Counted from the stretch's first letter, positions 26,279 through 35,136 are shown. The stretch is 64,000 nt of DNA from Sorangium cellulosum (GCF_004135735.1 NZ_CP012670.1:1488001-1552000); one strand, 5' to 3'. Made by a program: numbers and translations. The notes: generated by a model from the sequence alone, not told the origin.

Positions 26279-27180
26279 GCGAGGACGGGCGCAGGCGGAT
26301 GAACACCGATCCGGCCCTGAAGGGGGTGCCGCGGGAGCTGCGGCCGTTCGCGCGCAAGCTCGAGAACCCGGTGAAGCGGCCGGGGGACGACCCGACGCTC
26401 GACGAGGCGGTGACGCAGCTCCGGGAGCTGCACGGCGCGCCGGAGGCGAGGGATCCGCTGTTCTACGAGGTGGAGGCCGAACGGCTGGAGCGGGGACGGG
26501 AGCAGGAGCGGGAGCGGGGGATCGGGAACGTGCGGGTGTACGTGGCGCCGAGGGCGCTGCCCGGAGCCGCGGCGGCGGCGGCGGAGAAGAAGCGGAGATG
26601 GTTGCGGGCGGCGGCGGGCGTGGCGGTGGTGGGGCTCGGGGTGGTGGGCGCGATGGCGATGCTGGGACGGGGCGGCGGCGGGGAGAGCGCCGGGTGGGCG
26701 CGCGAGGGGGTGAGCGCGCGCGCGGCGGAGCTGGCGGCGGGGGCGCGCGCGGAGAACGAGGCGCGGGCGAGGGCGGGCGCGGGCGCGGAGCCGGGCGCGG
26801 GCGCGGGCGCGGAGCCGGGCGCGGAGCCGGGCGCGGGCGCGGGCGCGGAGCCGGGCGCGGCCGCATCGCAGCGTACAGGCACCGTCGCAGCGGCATCGGA
26901 GAACGCGGGCGCGGGCGCCGTTGCATCGGAGGACGCGGGCGCAGGCGCGACGGCGCGCGGGGCCGTGTCGTCCGCGGTAGCGCCGTCGATGAGACGGCCG
27001 CCGGCGCAGCGGAAGAGCCCGCACTCGCCGAAGGACGCACCGGAGGACGAGCCGGCACCTGCCGCGGCGGCGCCTCGGGCCACGGCGGCGCCGCCCTTCG
27101 CGGCGGCGCCCACGGGGACGGCCGCACCGTCGAGCGCGCCGCCTCCCCGGTTTCCTTTTCACGGGACGAACTACCGATAG
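26275..27180 (+). CDS. single-pass membrane protein, possible sigma regulator
   Basis: 301-aa protein with a ~100-residue cytoplasmic part (begins MSEDGRRRMNTDPALKGVPR), one membrane helix (AAAGVAVVGLGVVGAMAML, ~114-132) and a long Ala/Pro-rich outer part with Gly/Ala/Glu/Pro repeats (~165-200). This layout is like membrane anti-sigma factors, and it overlaps the sigma-factor gene (ATGA), but no ZAS or RsgI motif is evident. Function inferred from context only. Confidence 0.65.
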   Translation: MSEDGRRRMNTDPALKGVPRELRPFARKLENPVKRPGDDPTLDEAVTQLRELHGAPEARDPLFYEVEAERLERGREQERERGIGNVRVYVAPRALPGAAAAAAEKKRRWLRAAAGVAVVGLGVVGAMAMLGRGGGGESAGWAREGVSARAAELAAGARAENEARARAGAGAEPGAGAGAEPGAEPGAGAGAEPGAAASQRTGTVAAASENAGAGAVASEDAGAGATARGAVSSAVAPSMRRPPAQRKSPHSPKDAPEDEPAPAAAAPRATAAPPFAAAPTGTAAPSSAPPPRFPFHGTNYR

Positions 27181-27212
27181 CCATGGACCTCGCGCACCGA
27201 ACAGGAACGACG

Positions 27213-28292
27213 ATGAAGCTGACCGCACGCCTCGCCGGCTTGACCTTGGGCGCGCTCGCCGCATGCGCGGTGCCGCCAGGCGTCGCGCTCGCCCAGAGCC
27301 CGCGGCAAGCCGCCGAGGTCGCCGCGACCAAGGGCGGACAGGCCGCGCCGCTGTTTGAGGAGGGCAACCGCGCGGCGGACGAGATGCGGTGGGCCGACGC
27401 CGAGGCCGCCTACCTGAAGGCGTGGGCGATCGTGAGGTCGTTCGATGTCGCCGCCAACCTGGGAGAGGTCGAGCTGCGGCTCGGCAAGCCGCGCCTCGCC
27501 GCGGTGCACCTCGCGTTCAGCCTGCGCACCGCGCCGCCGTCGGCGAAAGCCCCGAACCTGGAGCGGACGAGGTTCTTCCTCGGCGAGGCGAAGAAGCTGA
27601 TCGGCGTGGTGCGCGCGCGGGTCACGCCGCCCGACGCGGAGGTGCTCGTCGACGGCAAGGCGCTGCCGGAGGAAGAGACGGCGGAGGAGATCTTCCTGGA
27701 GCCGGGGACGCATCGGATCACGGCGCGGCGGGGCGGGTACATCGAGGGCGAGAAGGTCGTGACGGTGGCGGCGGGGACGGCGCAGGAGGTGACGCTGGCG
27801 CTGGCGGAGCGGCCGGCGGCGAGCGAGGCCGGGCCGGCGACGGTGCCGGATAGAACCACGGCGAATACAACCCTGGTGCTGCGGGCCCGGCCCGCGGAGG
27901 AGCGCGCCGGCGGGCCGAGGACGGCGGTGCTGATCGGCGGCGCGACGACCGCGGGAGCGGCGGCGGTCGCGGGCGTGGTGTTCACGGTCCTCGCGGTGAC
28001 GAAGGGCAACGATGCCGAGACGCAGCGAGATGCTCTCGTGCGTGCGAGCGGGCTGGCAGCGTGCTCACGCGCCGGTGCGCCGGCTGCGTGTTCGAACCTC
28101 CGCGAGGCTGACGACGCACACATCCGATGGGCCAATGGGGCGATCCTGAGTTTCGCAGCTGCGGGAGCGATGGGGGCGGGAACCGCGATCTACTGGCTCG
28201 TGACACGACCTTCAGAGGGGCACGGCCGTGTCCATGCCATGCCGATCGTGGGGGCGAACGGGTTCGGACTTTCGGTGAGCGGTGGATTCTGA
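27213..28292 (+). CDS. TPR/PEGA-domain periplasmic protein (module 1)
   Basis: 359-aa exported protein. Signal peptide MKLTARLAGLTLGALAACA...ALAQ, TPR-like repeats (EEGNRAADEMRWADAEAAYLKAWAI), then a PEGA domain (ARVTPPDAEVLVDGKALP ... GTHRITARRGGYIEGEKVV), a predicted membrane helix pair (AAVAGVVFTVLAV and ILSFAAAGAMGAGTAIYWL) and a short tail. ATG 27213 is preceded by AGGAAC; ATG 27183 is an in-frame alternative. PEGA is linked to surface or polysaccharide interaction. First gene of module 1. Confidence 0.8.
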   Translation: MKLTARLAGLTLGALAACAVPPGVALAQSPRQAAEVAATKGGQAAPLFEEGNRAADEMRWADAEAAYLKAWAIVRSFDVAANLGEVELRLGKPRLAAVHLAFSLRTAPPSAKAPNLERTRFFLGEAKKLIGVVRARVTPPDAEVLVDGKALPEEETAEEIFLEPGTHRITARRGGYIEGEKVVTVAAGTAQEVTLALAERPAASEAGPATVPDRTTANTTLVLRARPAEERAGGPRTAVLIGGATTAGAAAVAGVVFTVLAVTKGNDAETQRDALVRASGLAACSRAGAPAACSNLREADDAHIRWANGAILSFAAAGAMGAGTAIYWLVTRPSEGHGRVHAMPIVGANGFGLSVSGGF

Positions 28293-28329
28293 GCGAGCGG
28301 CTTGCAAGCTGGGAGATGGGATCAAGATC

Positions 28330-29910
28330 ATGGGTCGTTCTGTGCATCGTATCTCACTGTTGCTGGCGGCTGGAACGCTCACCGCGATCGCGCTGCCAGG
28401 CTGTTGGCCGCTGGCTTTGCGTCACGATTGCGAGCACCAGCTCGTCAACTGCGATCTCGGCCAGGGCGGCGGCGGTGGTGACGTGGGCCCCACGTGCGAT
28501 GCGGATCCGACGGAGGACGCGAGCACGGTGACGGAGGAGTGCGCGGTGTTCGCGAGCGCGAGCGCGGCGCCCGGCGGCGACGGCACCAAGGCGAGCCCGT
28601 ACGCGTCGCTCGGGGAAGCGATCGCGAACGCGAATGGCAAGCGGGTGCTGGCGTGCGCGAGCGGGGCGTTCGTGGAGAGCGTGACGATCGAGGCTGGGAT
28701 CGATGTGATCGGGGGCTTCGACTGCAAGGCGGGGTGGACGTGGAGCCCGGAGGCGCGGAGCGCGATCGAGGGGCATCAGATCGCGCTCACGCTGTCGGAA
28801 GGCGCCAGCGGGGCGAAGGTGCGAAGCTTCGCGGTGCGTGCGGCGAGCGCGACCGAGCCGGGCGGGTCGTCGATCGCTGTGGCGGTGGCGGACATCGAGG
28901 CGGAGCTTGCGCAGGTGGACGTGACCGCGGGCGATGGGATGGACGGCGCGAAGGGCGAGACGCCAGCGGAGCCGCCGCAGACGGGAGCGCCTGGGATGGT
29001 GGGGTCGAACGCGTGCGGCCTGGTCTTCGGCGGCGAGCCCGGCGTGGCGACGTGCGAGGACGGAGAGACGCGCGGCGGTCGAGGTGGGTTCGGAGGAAGC
29101 CCGGGGATGGAGGAGGGGAACGGGCAACGCGGAGAGGACGGCGCGCCGCTGCCGGAGGAGAACCCCGACGAGTACGGGCTCGGCGGGAGGGGACAGATGG
29201 ATCCAGACGGCGACTGCAAGGCCGGCGCCAACGGCAAGAGCGGAGCTCGCGGCACGGTCGGCGCGGCTGGCAGCGGCACAGTGCTGATGCTGTCCGGCAT
29301 CGGTGGCGGCGACGGCGGCCCGGGCACATCGGGGAAGCGAGGTCAAGGGGGAGGTGGTGGCGGCGGAGCGAAGTCTGGGCTGTTCTGCCTGGCCGGTACC
29401 GACACCGTGGAGGGCCCCAGCGCGAGCGGCGGCGCCGGCGGCGCCGGCGGCTGCGGCGGCAAGGGCGGCGGCGGAGGCAAGGCCGGCGGGTCGAGCGTCG
29501 GCATCCTCAGCCTGGGGACGAAGCTGGTGCTGACCGAGGTGACGGTCGCGGTGGGCAAGGCGGGTAAGGGCGGGAATGGCGCTGGCGGAAGAGGCGGTGC
29601 CGTTGGGGGCAGCGGCGCGACCGGCGGTAGCCCGTCGGCTCTCGGTGGCTCCGCCGGCTGCCGAGGCGGCGACGGCGGTCAAGGCGGCGCGGGCGGCCCC
29701 GGCGGCGGCGGTCGAGGCGGCCACGCTGTCGGGATTGCCTATGCGGTGGCACCGAGTGAAGCGCCGGCGGTGCACTTCACGGCCGGCACGGCGGGCGACG
29801 GCGGGAGCGCCGCGCCCGGTGGTCCTCCGGAGAGCGCCGGCGCGCCGGGGAGCGCCGGGAGCTGCTGGGATTTTGCGGCGCAGGCGCCGTGTGGAGGAGA
29901 GGCGCGATGA
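28330..29910 (+). CDS. glycine-rich surface lipoprotein (module 1)
   Basis: 526-aa lipoprotein with a signal peptide ending in the lipobox LPGC. A short Cys-containing region is followed by a beta-helix-like stretch (VIGGFDCKAGWTWSPEAR) and long GGxGG repeats (roughly residues 230-500) reminiscent of collagen-like or PE_PGRS proteins. ATG 28330 lies after GATCA. The later overlap ATGA couples it to the 29907 gene. Likely displayed at the cell surface; ligand unknown. Confidence 0.75.
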   Translation: MGRSVHRISLLLAAGTLTAIALPGCWPLALRHDCEHQLVNCDLGQGGGGGDVGPTCDADPTEDASTVTEECAVFASASAAPGGDGTKASPYASLGEAIANANGKRVLACASGAFVESVTIEAGIDVIGGFDCKAGWTWSPEARSAIEGHQIALTLSEGASGAKVRSFAVRAASATEPGGSSIAVAVADIEAELAQVDVTAGDGMDGAKGETPAEPPQTGAPGMVGSNACGLVFGGEPGVATCEDGETRGGRGGFGGSPGMEEGNGQRGEDGAPLPEENPDEYGLGGRGQMDPDGDCKAGANGKSGARGTVGAAGSGTVLMLSGIGGGDGGPGTSGKRGQGGGGGGGAKSGLFCLAGTDTVEGPSASGGAGGAGGCGGKGGGGGKAGGSSVGILSLGTKLVLTEVTVAVGKAGKGGNGAGGRGGAVGGSGATGGSPSALGGSAGCRGGDGGQGGAGGPGGGGRGGHAVGIAYAVAPSEAPAVHFTAGTAGDGGSAAPGGPPESAGAPGSAGSCWDFAAQAPCGGEAR

Positions 29911-30269
29911 AAGCACCGAAGGATATGCAGACATCTCTCGCTCCGTGGACCGATCCTGTCTGGTGCGCGAGGACGCCGGAAGCGGAGAACAAGCGGCTCG
30001 CCCAGGTGCGGGCCCGACGCGTGATGGCGAAACACGGGGTCGAGGACGCCAGGGTGGAGGCGGCGCTGGTGGAGATGGCGGCCTGGGTGGAGGAGCAGGC
30101 CGCCGCTGAGCGAGCGGCTGCGCACGAGGACGGCGAGGCGTGGGGGAGCGCGGTGCCGGTGGAGCACGAAGCTGACAAGCGCAGATCGCGCCTCGCGCTG
30201 CTCGGCACGGTGGTCTTCGTGCTGGGGATCTTGTGCGGCGTGGTGCTCGCGGTCTCGCGGCTGCGCTGA
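29907..30269 (+). CDS. small C-tail-anchored membrane protein
   Basis: 120-aa protein with a charged, helical cytoplasmic part (APWTDPVWCARTPEAENKR) and one C-terminal membrane helix (LALLGTVVFVLGILCGVVLAV). ATG overlaps the previous stop (ATGA). It has no counterpart in module 2. No domain recognised. Confidence 0.7.
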   Translation: MKAPKDMQTSLAPWTDPVWCARTPEAENKRLAQVRARRVMAKHGVEDARVEAALVEMAAWVEEQAAAERAAAHEDGEAWGSAVPVEHEADKRRSRLALLGTVVFVLGILCGVVLAVSRLR

Positions 30270-30291
30270 GGTAGCGAAGTAGCGAGAGAAC

Positions 30292-30316
30292 GCATGCCGC
30301 GCGCGGCGCGGCATGC
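30292..30316 (+). terminator. perfect 11-bp stem hairpin
   Basis: GCATGCCGCGC and its exact complement are separated by three bases. It lies after the 120-aa gene and before the PP2C gene; there is no T-tract, so rho-independent termination is uncertain. Confidence 0.4.
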
Positions 30317-30366
30317 GCGGCATCGATCGCAAACGCGCGCCGCGCAGGGCGGCGCGCGATGGCTCG

Positions 30367-30385
30367 GCTCGTCGTGTGGACGAGC
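30367..30385 (+). promoter_or_regulatory. conserved hairpin before PP2C gene (module 1)
   Basis: GCTCGTC, a five-base loop and GACGAGC form a stem just upstream of the AGGAGG of the PP2C gene. The same hairpin and spacing occur at 38065-38083 in module 2. Confidence 0.45.
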
Positions 30386-30402
30386 GCGCGAGGAGGACGA
30401 AG

Positions 30403-31176
30403 GTGTATCCACAGCTCGCCATCGAGGCAGCAGCGCAGTCGGACGTGGGGCGCCGCCGGAGCCACAACGAGGACACCTTCGCGGCGCTGCCGTGCCTCGG
30501 GCTGTTCATGGTGGCCGATGGGCTCGGAGGCCACGCGGCCGGCGAGGTGGCGTCGCGGATGGCGATCGAGGTGGTCAAGAGCTGCATCGAGGAGGACGGC
30601 GATCTGGAGGACACGTGGCCCTACGGCACGGCGCCGATGCGCGACCGGGACGAAGTGAGGCTTTTGCTGAGCGTCCGGCGCGCGAACCGGGCGATCTACG
30701 AGGCGAGCCGGCGGCAGGAAGAGACGCGCGGCATGGCGACGACCTTCGCGGGCGTGCTGCTGGCGCCCGGGATGGCGTACATCGCGCACGTGGGCGACAC
30801 GCGCGTCTACCGGATGCGCGAGGGGAAGCTGGAGCGGCTGACGCGGGATCACACGCTGCTGGAAGAGCTGCTCGGCAAAGGCGACGGCGACGGCGTGCTG
30901 GAGGCGCTGAACGACCGGGTGAGCGCGGTGACGCGGGCGCTGGGGTGCGACGAGAGCGTGGAGATCGAATCGCGGGTGGAGGCGACGGCGCCGGGGGATG
31001 TGTTCCTCGTGTGCTCCGACGGGCTGTGGGGGCCGGTGCCCGAGGAACGCATCGCGGGGGTGCTGCGGGCGCACGGGGAGCTGAGCTTGGCGGCGAGCCT
31101 GCTCGTCGAGCTCGCGAACGAGCACGGGGGCCCGGACAACGTGACGTGCGTGCTGGCGCGGCTGGGAGGCGGGTGA
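30403..31176 (+). CDS. PP2C-type Ser/Thr phosphatase (module 1)
   Basis: 257-aa PPM/PP2C phosphatase that would remove phosphate from Ser/Thr using two metal ions. Motifs: SDVGRRRSHNEDTF (metal aspartate/glutamate), MVADGLGGHAAGEVAS, AHVGDTRVYRM, CSDGLWGPV and GPDNVT. AGGAGG at 30391 lies six bases before GTG 30403. In characterised type VI systems a PP2C phosphatase (PppA) opposes a kinase (PpkA). VgrG starts two bases after its stop, so this phosphatase is tied to the effector. Confidence 0.92.
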   Translation: MYPQLAIEAAAQSDVGRRRSHNEDTFAALPCLGLFMVADGLGGHAAGEVASRMAIEVVKSCIEEDGDLEDTWPYGTAPMRDRDEVRLLLSVRRANRAIYEASRRQEETRGMATTFAGVLLAPGMAYIAHVGDTRVYRMREGKLERLTRDHTLLEELLGKGDGDGVLEALNDRVSAVTRALGCDESVEIESRVEATAPGDVFLVCSDGLWGPVPEERIAGVLRAHGELSLAASLLVELANEHGGPDNVTCVLARLGGG

Positions 31177-31177
31177 C

Positions 31178-33853
31178 GTGCGCGGCGGCGACGCGGTGCT
31201 GCGGATCGAGCTGTCGCTCGCGTGCGGCGAGCGGCTGCGCGTCGAGCGGGTGGCGATCCGCGAGGCGGTGTCGTCGCCCTTCACGGTGGAGGTGGAGGCG
31301 GTGTCGCCGGAGCCGTGCGTCGACCTCGACGCGATCGCCGGCCAGCCGGCGACGCTGCGGATCGAGGCCGGCGAGGGCAGCGGGCTACACGGCGAGCGGG
31401 TGTGGTCCGGCGTGTGCCGCCACGTGCGACAGGTGCGCGCGCTCGATCTGCGCGGCGGCGAGCTCGGCGTCTCGATGTATGCGCTGACGATCGTGCCGGC
31501 GCTCTGGCAGCTCTCGCTGCGCACGGACCACCGGATCTACCAGCATCTCTCAGTGCCCGAGATCGCGGGCGCGGTGCTCGACACGTGGGGTCTTGAAGCA
31601 ACGTGGCGGATCGATGCGGCCGAGCACCCACGGCTTGCGTACAAGGTGCAGTACGGCGAGACGGACCTCGACTTCTTCCATCGGCTGCTGGAGGAGGCGG
31701 GGATCGCGTACGCGCTGCTGGACGACGGAGAGCGGTCGAGGCTGGTGCTCACCGATGCGCTGCACCGGAGCGCGCCGCGGCGGGAGGCGCCGGTCGCCTA
31801 TGTCGACCAGCCGCTGGATGCGCGCGCGCAGCCCTGGGTGACGCGCGTTGCGGTGGAGCAGCACGCGCGCGCCGGCGCGATCGCCCTGCGCGATCACGAC
31901 TTTGTGCGCCCGGCATGGGCGCTGCTCGGGCAGGCGCGGAGCCCGGGCTGCACCGACGCGCGCGCCGAGCGCTACCGCTACGAGCCCGGCGCGTGCCTCG
32001 TCGAACGTGGCGGCGTCGCCTGCCATGACGACCACCACGCGGCGAAGCGCGCGGCGAGGGCGCTGGAGGCGGAGCTTACGGGGGCGTGTGCGATCTCGTT
32101 TCACACGAGCGCGCTCGACCTGCGGCCCGGAACGATCTTCGCGGCCGAGGGCCATCCGCGGCCGGAGCTCGACCCGGGCCTAGGGCTGCTGGTGACGTCG
32201 CTATCGATCGAGGGCCGCGCGCACGGCGGCTGGTCGGTGCATGGCACGGCGGTGCGCGCATCGGAGCCGTATCGGCCGGCGCGGCGGACCGCAAAGCCGC
32301 GCGTGCACGGGATGCAGAGCGGCGTGGTGGTCGGCCCGGCCGGCGAGGAGATCCACACCGACGCTCACGGCCGAGTGCGGGTGCAATTTCCGTGGGATCG
32401 GCTCGGCGCGCACGACGAGCACAGCTCGTGCTGGCTGCGCGTGGGCCAGGGCTGGGCGGGCGCGGGGTACGGCCTCTTCGCGCTGCCGCGCGTGGGGCAG
32501 GAGGTGCTGGTCGCTTTCCTGGAAGGCGACCCCGACCAGCCTGTGGTCGTCGGACGCGTGTCCAACGCCCTCAACCCGGTGCCGCTGAAGCTGCCCGAGG
32601 AGCGAACGCAAAGCCTGTGGCGCAGTGCGTCGTCGCCGGGGGGCGGGGGTTTCAACGAGCTGCGCTTCGAGGATCGGAAGGGCGCGGAGCTCGTGGCGCT
32701 GCGCGCCGAGCGGGAGCTGCGCACCGAGGTGGGGCGCGACGAGGCGCTCGTGGTGCGAGGGAGCCGCGCGAAGAGCGTCGGCGGCGACGAGTGCGCGCGC
32801 ACCGAAGGGCGGGCGGTGGGGTATGTGGGCAAGGATGCCCACGTCACCGTGGAGGGCGAGCTGCGCGAGCGGATCGGCGGCGCGCGGTCGCTGACGGTCG
32901 ACGGCGACCGGCACGAGCGGGTCGGTCGGGTGGCAGCGCTGGAGGCGGGTGGCACGATCCATCTGAAGGCCGGCGGCGCCGTCGTGATCGAGGCGGGCGA
33001 CGTGACGCTGCGCGGGCCGGGGGGCTTCGTGCGGATCGACGCGAGCGGCGTGTCGATCGACGGGGGGGCGGTCAGGATCAAGCAAGGGGGCGCGCCTGGC
33101 GGGGCGCCCGCGGCGCGGCCGGCGCTGCCCGTACTGCCGCCGGGCGCGCCGGTGCGGGCGGACCCTGTGCGGCTGCCGCTGCTCGGTTTCGCCGGTGGGC
33201 TGCCGCCGATGCAGGCGGGGGGCGTCGGCGGCGGAGGCGGGCCGCTCACGCCGGAGGAGGGGGCCGTGTGCGGTTTCATCTGTCGGTGCAAGGAAGAGCG
33301 GCTCCGGCAGCGATGTGTAACCCGGCACATCCGGGCGCTCGAGGACGCCTCGGCGCACACGAGCCCGCTCAAGGCCGAGGTGCCTTACGACATGAGCAAG
33401 CGGCCGCCAGCGCCCATCATGAGCAAGAACGATCCGCGACGAGCCACGCGGGGCAGTCCGAAGGGGAGCAGGATCCCCGACGTGGTGGTGGTCAAGGATG
33501 GCACGAGGCCGCCCACGCGCGACAATATCAAGGAGGTGATCGAGATCAAGTTCCCTCCAGACGAGCTCAAGGAAGAGCAGGAATTGGCATATGAGGCGAT
33601 AGCCGGGGAAGCACCGTTCAAAGAGCTTGGGCCTGATCAGTGTGGCTGTCCGCGCCAGAAGAAGACGCAGCCGCAGGAGATCACCGCGGGGGACGTGGCG
33701 GAAGTTGCCGCGTTGACGCTGCTCGTGGTGGCGCTGGTGCTGAATGACGCCGTACCCGGTGGGCAGGCTGACGATGTAGCGATCCCGCCCGCGGTCGCCC
33801 GGATCCTCAGCAAGCTCGCGCCGCTTCTCCGCGGCCCTGTGGTTGTCCCATGA
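31178..33853 (+). CDS. vgrG: VgrG spike with C-terminal VRR-NUC nuclease toxin (module 1)
   Basis: 891-aa evolved VgrG. Residues 1-370 form the gp27-like base, and 390-460 the gp5 OB fold (RVRVQFPWDRLG...DPDQPVVVGRVSNALN). Beta-helix repeats follow to ~640, then a Pro-rich linker and a Cys-containing segment (CGFICRCKEE). The C-terminus resembles the VRR-NUC PD-(D/E)xK nuclease: D768 in RIPDVVVV, E789 and K791 in EIK, Q801. A hydrophobic helix (residues ~816-833) follows. Begins one base after the PP2C stop; the immunity gene follows after ten bases. Delivered into rivals by T6SS to cut DNA. Confidence 0.88.
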   Translation: MRGGDAVLRIELSLACGERLRVERVAIREAVSSPFTVEVEAVSPEPCVDLDAIAGQPATLRIEAGEGSGLHGERVWSGVCRHVRQVRALDLRGGELGVSMYALTIVPALWQLSLRTDHRIYQHLSVPEIAGAVLDTWGLEATWRIDAAEHPRLAYKVQYGETDLDFFHRLLEEAGIAYALLDDGERSRLVLTDALHRSAPRREAPVAYVDQPLDARAQPWVTRVAVEQHARAGAIALRDHDFVRPAWALLGQARSPGCTDARAERYRYEPGACLVERGGVACHDDHHAAKRAARALEAELTGACAISFHTSALDLRPGTIFAAEGHPRPELDPGLGLLVTSLSIEGRAHGGWSVHGTAVRASEPYRPARRTAKPRVHGMQSGVVVGPAGEEIHTDAHGRVRVQFPWDRLGAHDEHSSCWLRVGQGWAGAGYGLFALPRVGQEVLVAFLEGDPDQPVVVGRVSNALNPVPLKLPEERTQSLWRSASSPGGGGFNELRFEDRKGAELVALRAERELRTEVGRDEALVVRGSRAKSVGGDECARTEGRAVGYVGKDAHVTVEGELRERIGGARSLTVDGDRHERVGRVAALEAGGTIHLKAGGAVVIEAGDVTLRGPGGFVRIDASGVSIDGGAVRIKQGGAPGGAPAARPALPVLPPGAPVRADPVRLPLLGFAGGLPPMQAGGVGGGGGPLTPEEGAVCGFICRCKEERLRQRCVTRHIRALEDASAHTSPLKAEVPYDMSKRPPAPIMSKNDPRRATRGSPKGSRIPDVVVVKDGTRPPTRDNIKEVIEIKFPPDELKEEQELAYEAIAGEAPFKELGPDQCGCPRQKKTQPQEITAGDVAEVAALTLLVVALVLNDAVPGGQADDVAIPPAVARILSKLAPLLRGPVVVP

Positions 33854-34261
33854 TGGAGGAGATATGTCGGACGAAGCGAATGAAATGATGGAGGTGCTCG
33901 ATGAGCACATGGTGGTCAAGGACGATGAGGGGCGTCCGGTGCTTCAGGTTGCGCTCCTGGCGACGTTGTACTTCGAGAACGCGTACAAGCGGGAGGTGCG
34001 CGAGGCCGTGGTTTCGTGTTGTGAAGACTACTTCCGGCGCTGCGGCCATCGCCTGCGCTGGGCGCTCCACCCAGAAAGGCGGTTGATGGAGCCGTATGGC
34101 AAAGGGAAAGGCTCGTACCCCCGTGCGTGGCTCTTGGGGTTTGGTGAAGATGAGAGCTTCTCGCTCATCTATCACGGGGCGGAGTACGACCGCGGTGCGA
34201 GCTCTTTCCTTGTGCATGCGCTGGGCAACGAGAGGCGGCCCTTTGTCGAGCTCGGGTTCTT
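32094..34261 (+). repeat. long direct repeat, copy 1
   Basis: Corresponds to 39828-41995, offset 7734 bases. A handful of silent changes occur before about 32648; from there to 34261 the copies look identical by eye (about 1.6 kb), covering the toxin domain and the first third of the immunity gene. Identity ends abruptly at 34262 (G versus T), typical of a conversion tract. Confidence 0.85.
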
Positions 34262-34844
34262 GCGGATGGCATTCCCGCTGCTCTGGTTTGCGGATTCGTC
34301 GGAGTCTTTCCCGGAAGTGATGATCGAGGCGTGCCGCAGACTGAAGCCGGTGAGCGGCTATGGCGGTGTCGGCGTGGTTGAGTCTCCGGATAGTTCCATC
34401 AAGAGCTTGTATGGGCCTGTTGTGTATCAATGGGCTCAGCGGTTTCCTGGTTTGGAAGCGGACTATCCGACGTCTCATTCTATCTGGCTGCGTAAAGGTA
34501 GAGGTGGCAATGGTGGTATCAAAGGGGTCAATTGGCTCACGGTGCTAGGGGAGCGCTGGGTCGAGGAGATGGGCGGGGCGGACAAGATCGAGGCTGATCT
34601 GAGCTCGTTGGATCGAAGCTTCGCTGTCGTCCGCTTCGATCGAGGCGTCATGATCCAGGCCGGCCCGCGTCCACAGCTTGGCGATGCAGAACGCAATATC
34701 TGGCCGGAGCTGTACGTCAAGCTATCGAAGTACCTGAAGCCGATCCGGATCACGAGACACCGGCCGTTTCAAACTGGCGGTGCAGGGCCGCGTTTTGATC
34801 TGGAGCGCAGCCAGGCGTGGCTTCGTCGCTTCGACGATCGTTGA
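33864..34844 (+). CDS. DUF3396-type immunity protein (module 1)
   Basis: 326-aa protein of the type VI immunity (DUF3396, TsiV-like) family, with the recognisable LYHGAEYDRGASSF-like region (SLIYHGAEYDRGA), PYGKGKGSYPRAWLLGFGED and the C-terminal GPRPQLGD. Expected to bind and block the VRR-NUC domain of the preceding VgrG. ATG 33864 follows GATGGAGGAGATAT. Codon use is a little less GC-rich than neighbours. It is the antidote of module 1. Confidence 0.85.
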   Translation: MSDEANEMMEVLDEHMVVKDDEGRPVLQVALLATLYFENAYKREVREAVVSCCEDYFRRCGHRLRWALHPERRLMEPYGKGKGSYPRAWLLGFGEDESFSLIYHGAEYDRGASSFLVHALGNERRPFVELGFLRMAFPLLWFADSSESFPEVMIEACRRLKPVSGYGGVGVVESPDSSIKSLYGPVVYQWAQRFPGLEADYPTSHSIWLRKGRGGNGGIKGVNWLTVLGERWVEEMGGADKIEADLSSLDRSFAVVRFDRGVMIQAGPRPQLGDAERNIWPELYVKLSKYLKPIRITRHRPFQTGGAGPRFDLERSQAWLRRFDDR

Positions 34845-34955
34845 GTACGGGTAAATCGAAACTCGCTCGGCACGGAGGCAAGATCCAGATGAGGACCACG
34901 GGCAAGCCGTCGTCGACCCCCACGACCACAACGCGAGACGCAGGCAACCATCGAG

Positions 34956-34994
34956 CCCCTCCCAGCCCGCGCGTAGCGCGGGCTTTGGGAGGGG
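34956..34994 (+). terminator. strong hairpin after immunity gene (module 1)
   Basis: CCCCTCCCAGCCCGCGC pairs with GCGCGGGCTTTGGGAGGGG through a GTA loop, with a two-base bulge. It lies 112 bases after the immunity stop and recurs at 42665-42703. No T-tract follows, so it may be a terminator or a structured RNA element. Confidence 0.45.
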
Positions 34995-35058
34995 CCGGCG
35001 GCGCGCAGGCGCGGAGCGCCGAGCACCGCCGGGGGGTGGGCATCTTTACGACCTGGAC

Positions 35059-35136
35059 CCGCTCGTCGAGCTCGCGAACGAGCGCGGCGGGCCGGACAAC
35101 GTGACGTGCGTGCTGGCGCGGCTGGGAGGCGGGTGA
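35059..35136 (+). pseudogene. 3' scar of a PP2C phosphatase gene
   Basis: In frame, this encodes the last 25 residues of the PP2C family (LVELANERGGPDNVTCVLARLGGG, stop), followed by the first bases of a VgrG-like start. The rest of the phosphatase and any VgrG are missing. It shows that a third copy of the PP2C-VgrG unit was deleted here. The remaining 34845-35174 holds only the hairpin and module-flanking repeat DNA. Confidence 0.85.

Noticed and set aside
28900..29860. Glycine-rich DNA as a tandem repeat or phase-variable tract
   Set aside because: The repeats are degenerate at DNA level and keep frame; normal for glycine-rich proteins.
34890..35110. Small frame MRTTGKPSSTP conserved after both immunity genes
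   Set aside because: Conservation is explained by duplication; both strands are open and the frames end differently, so coding is not supported.
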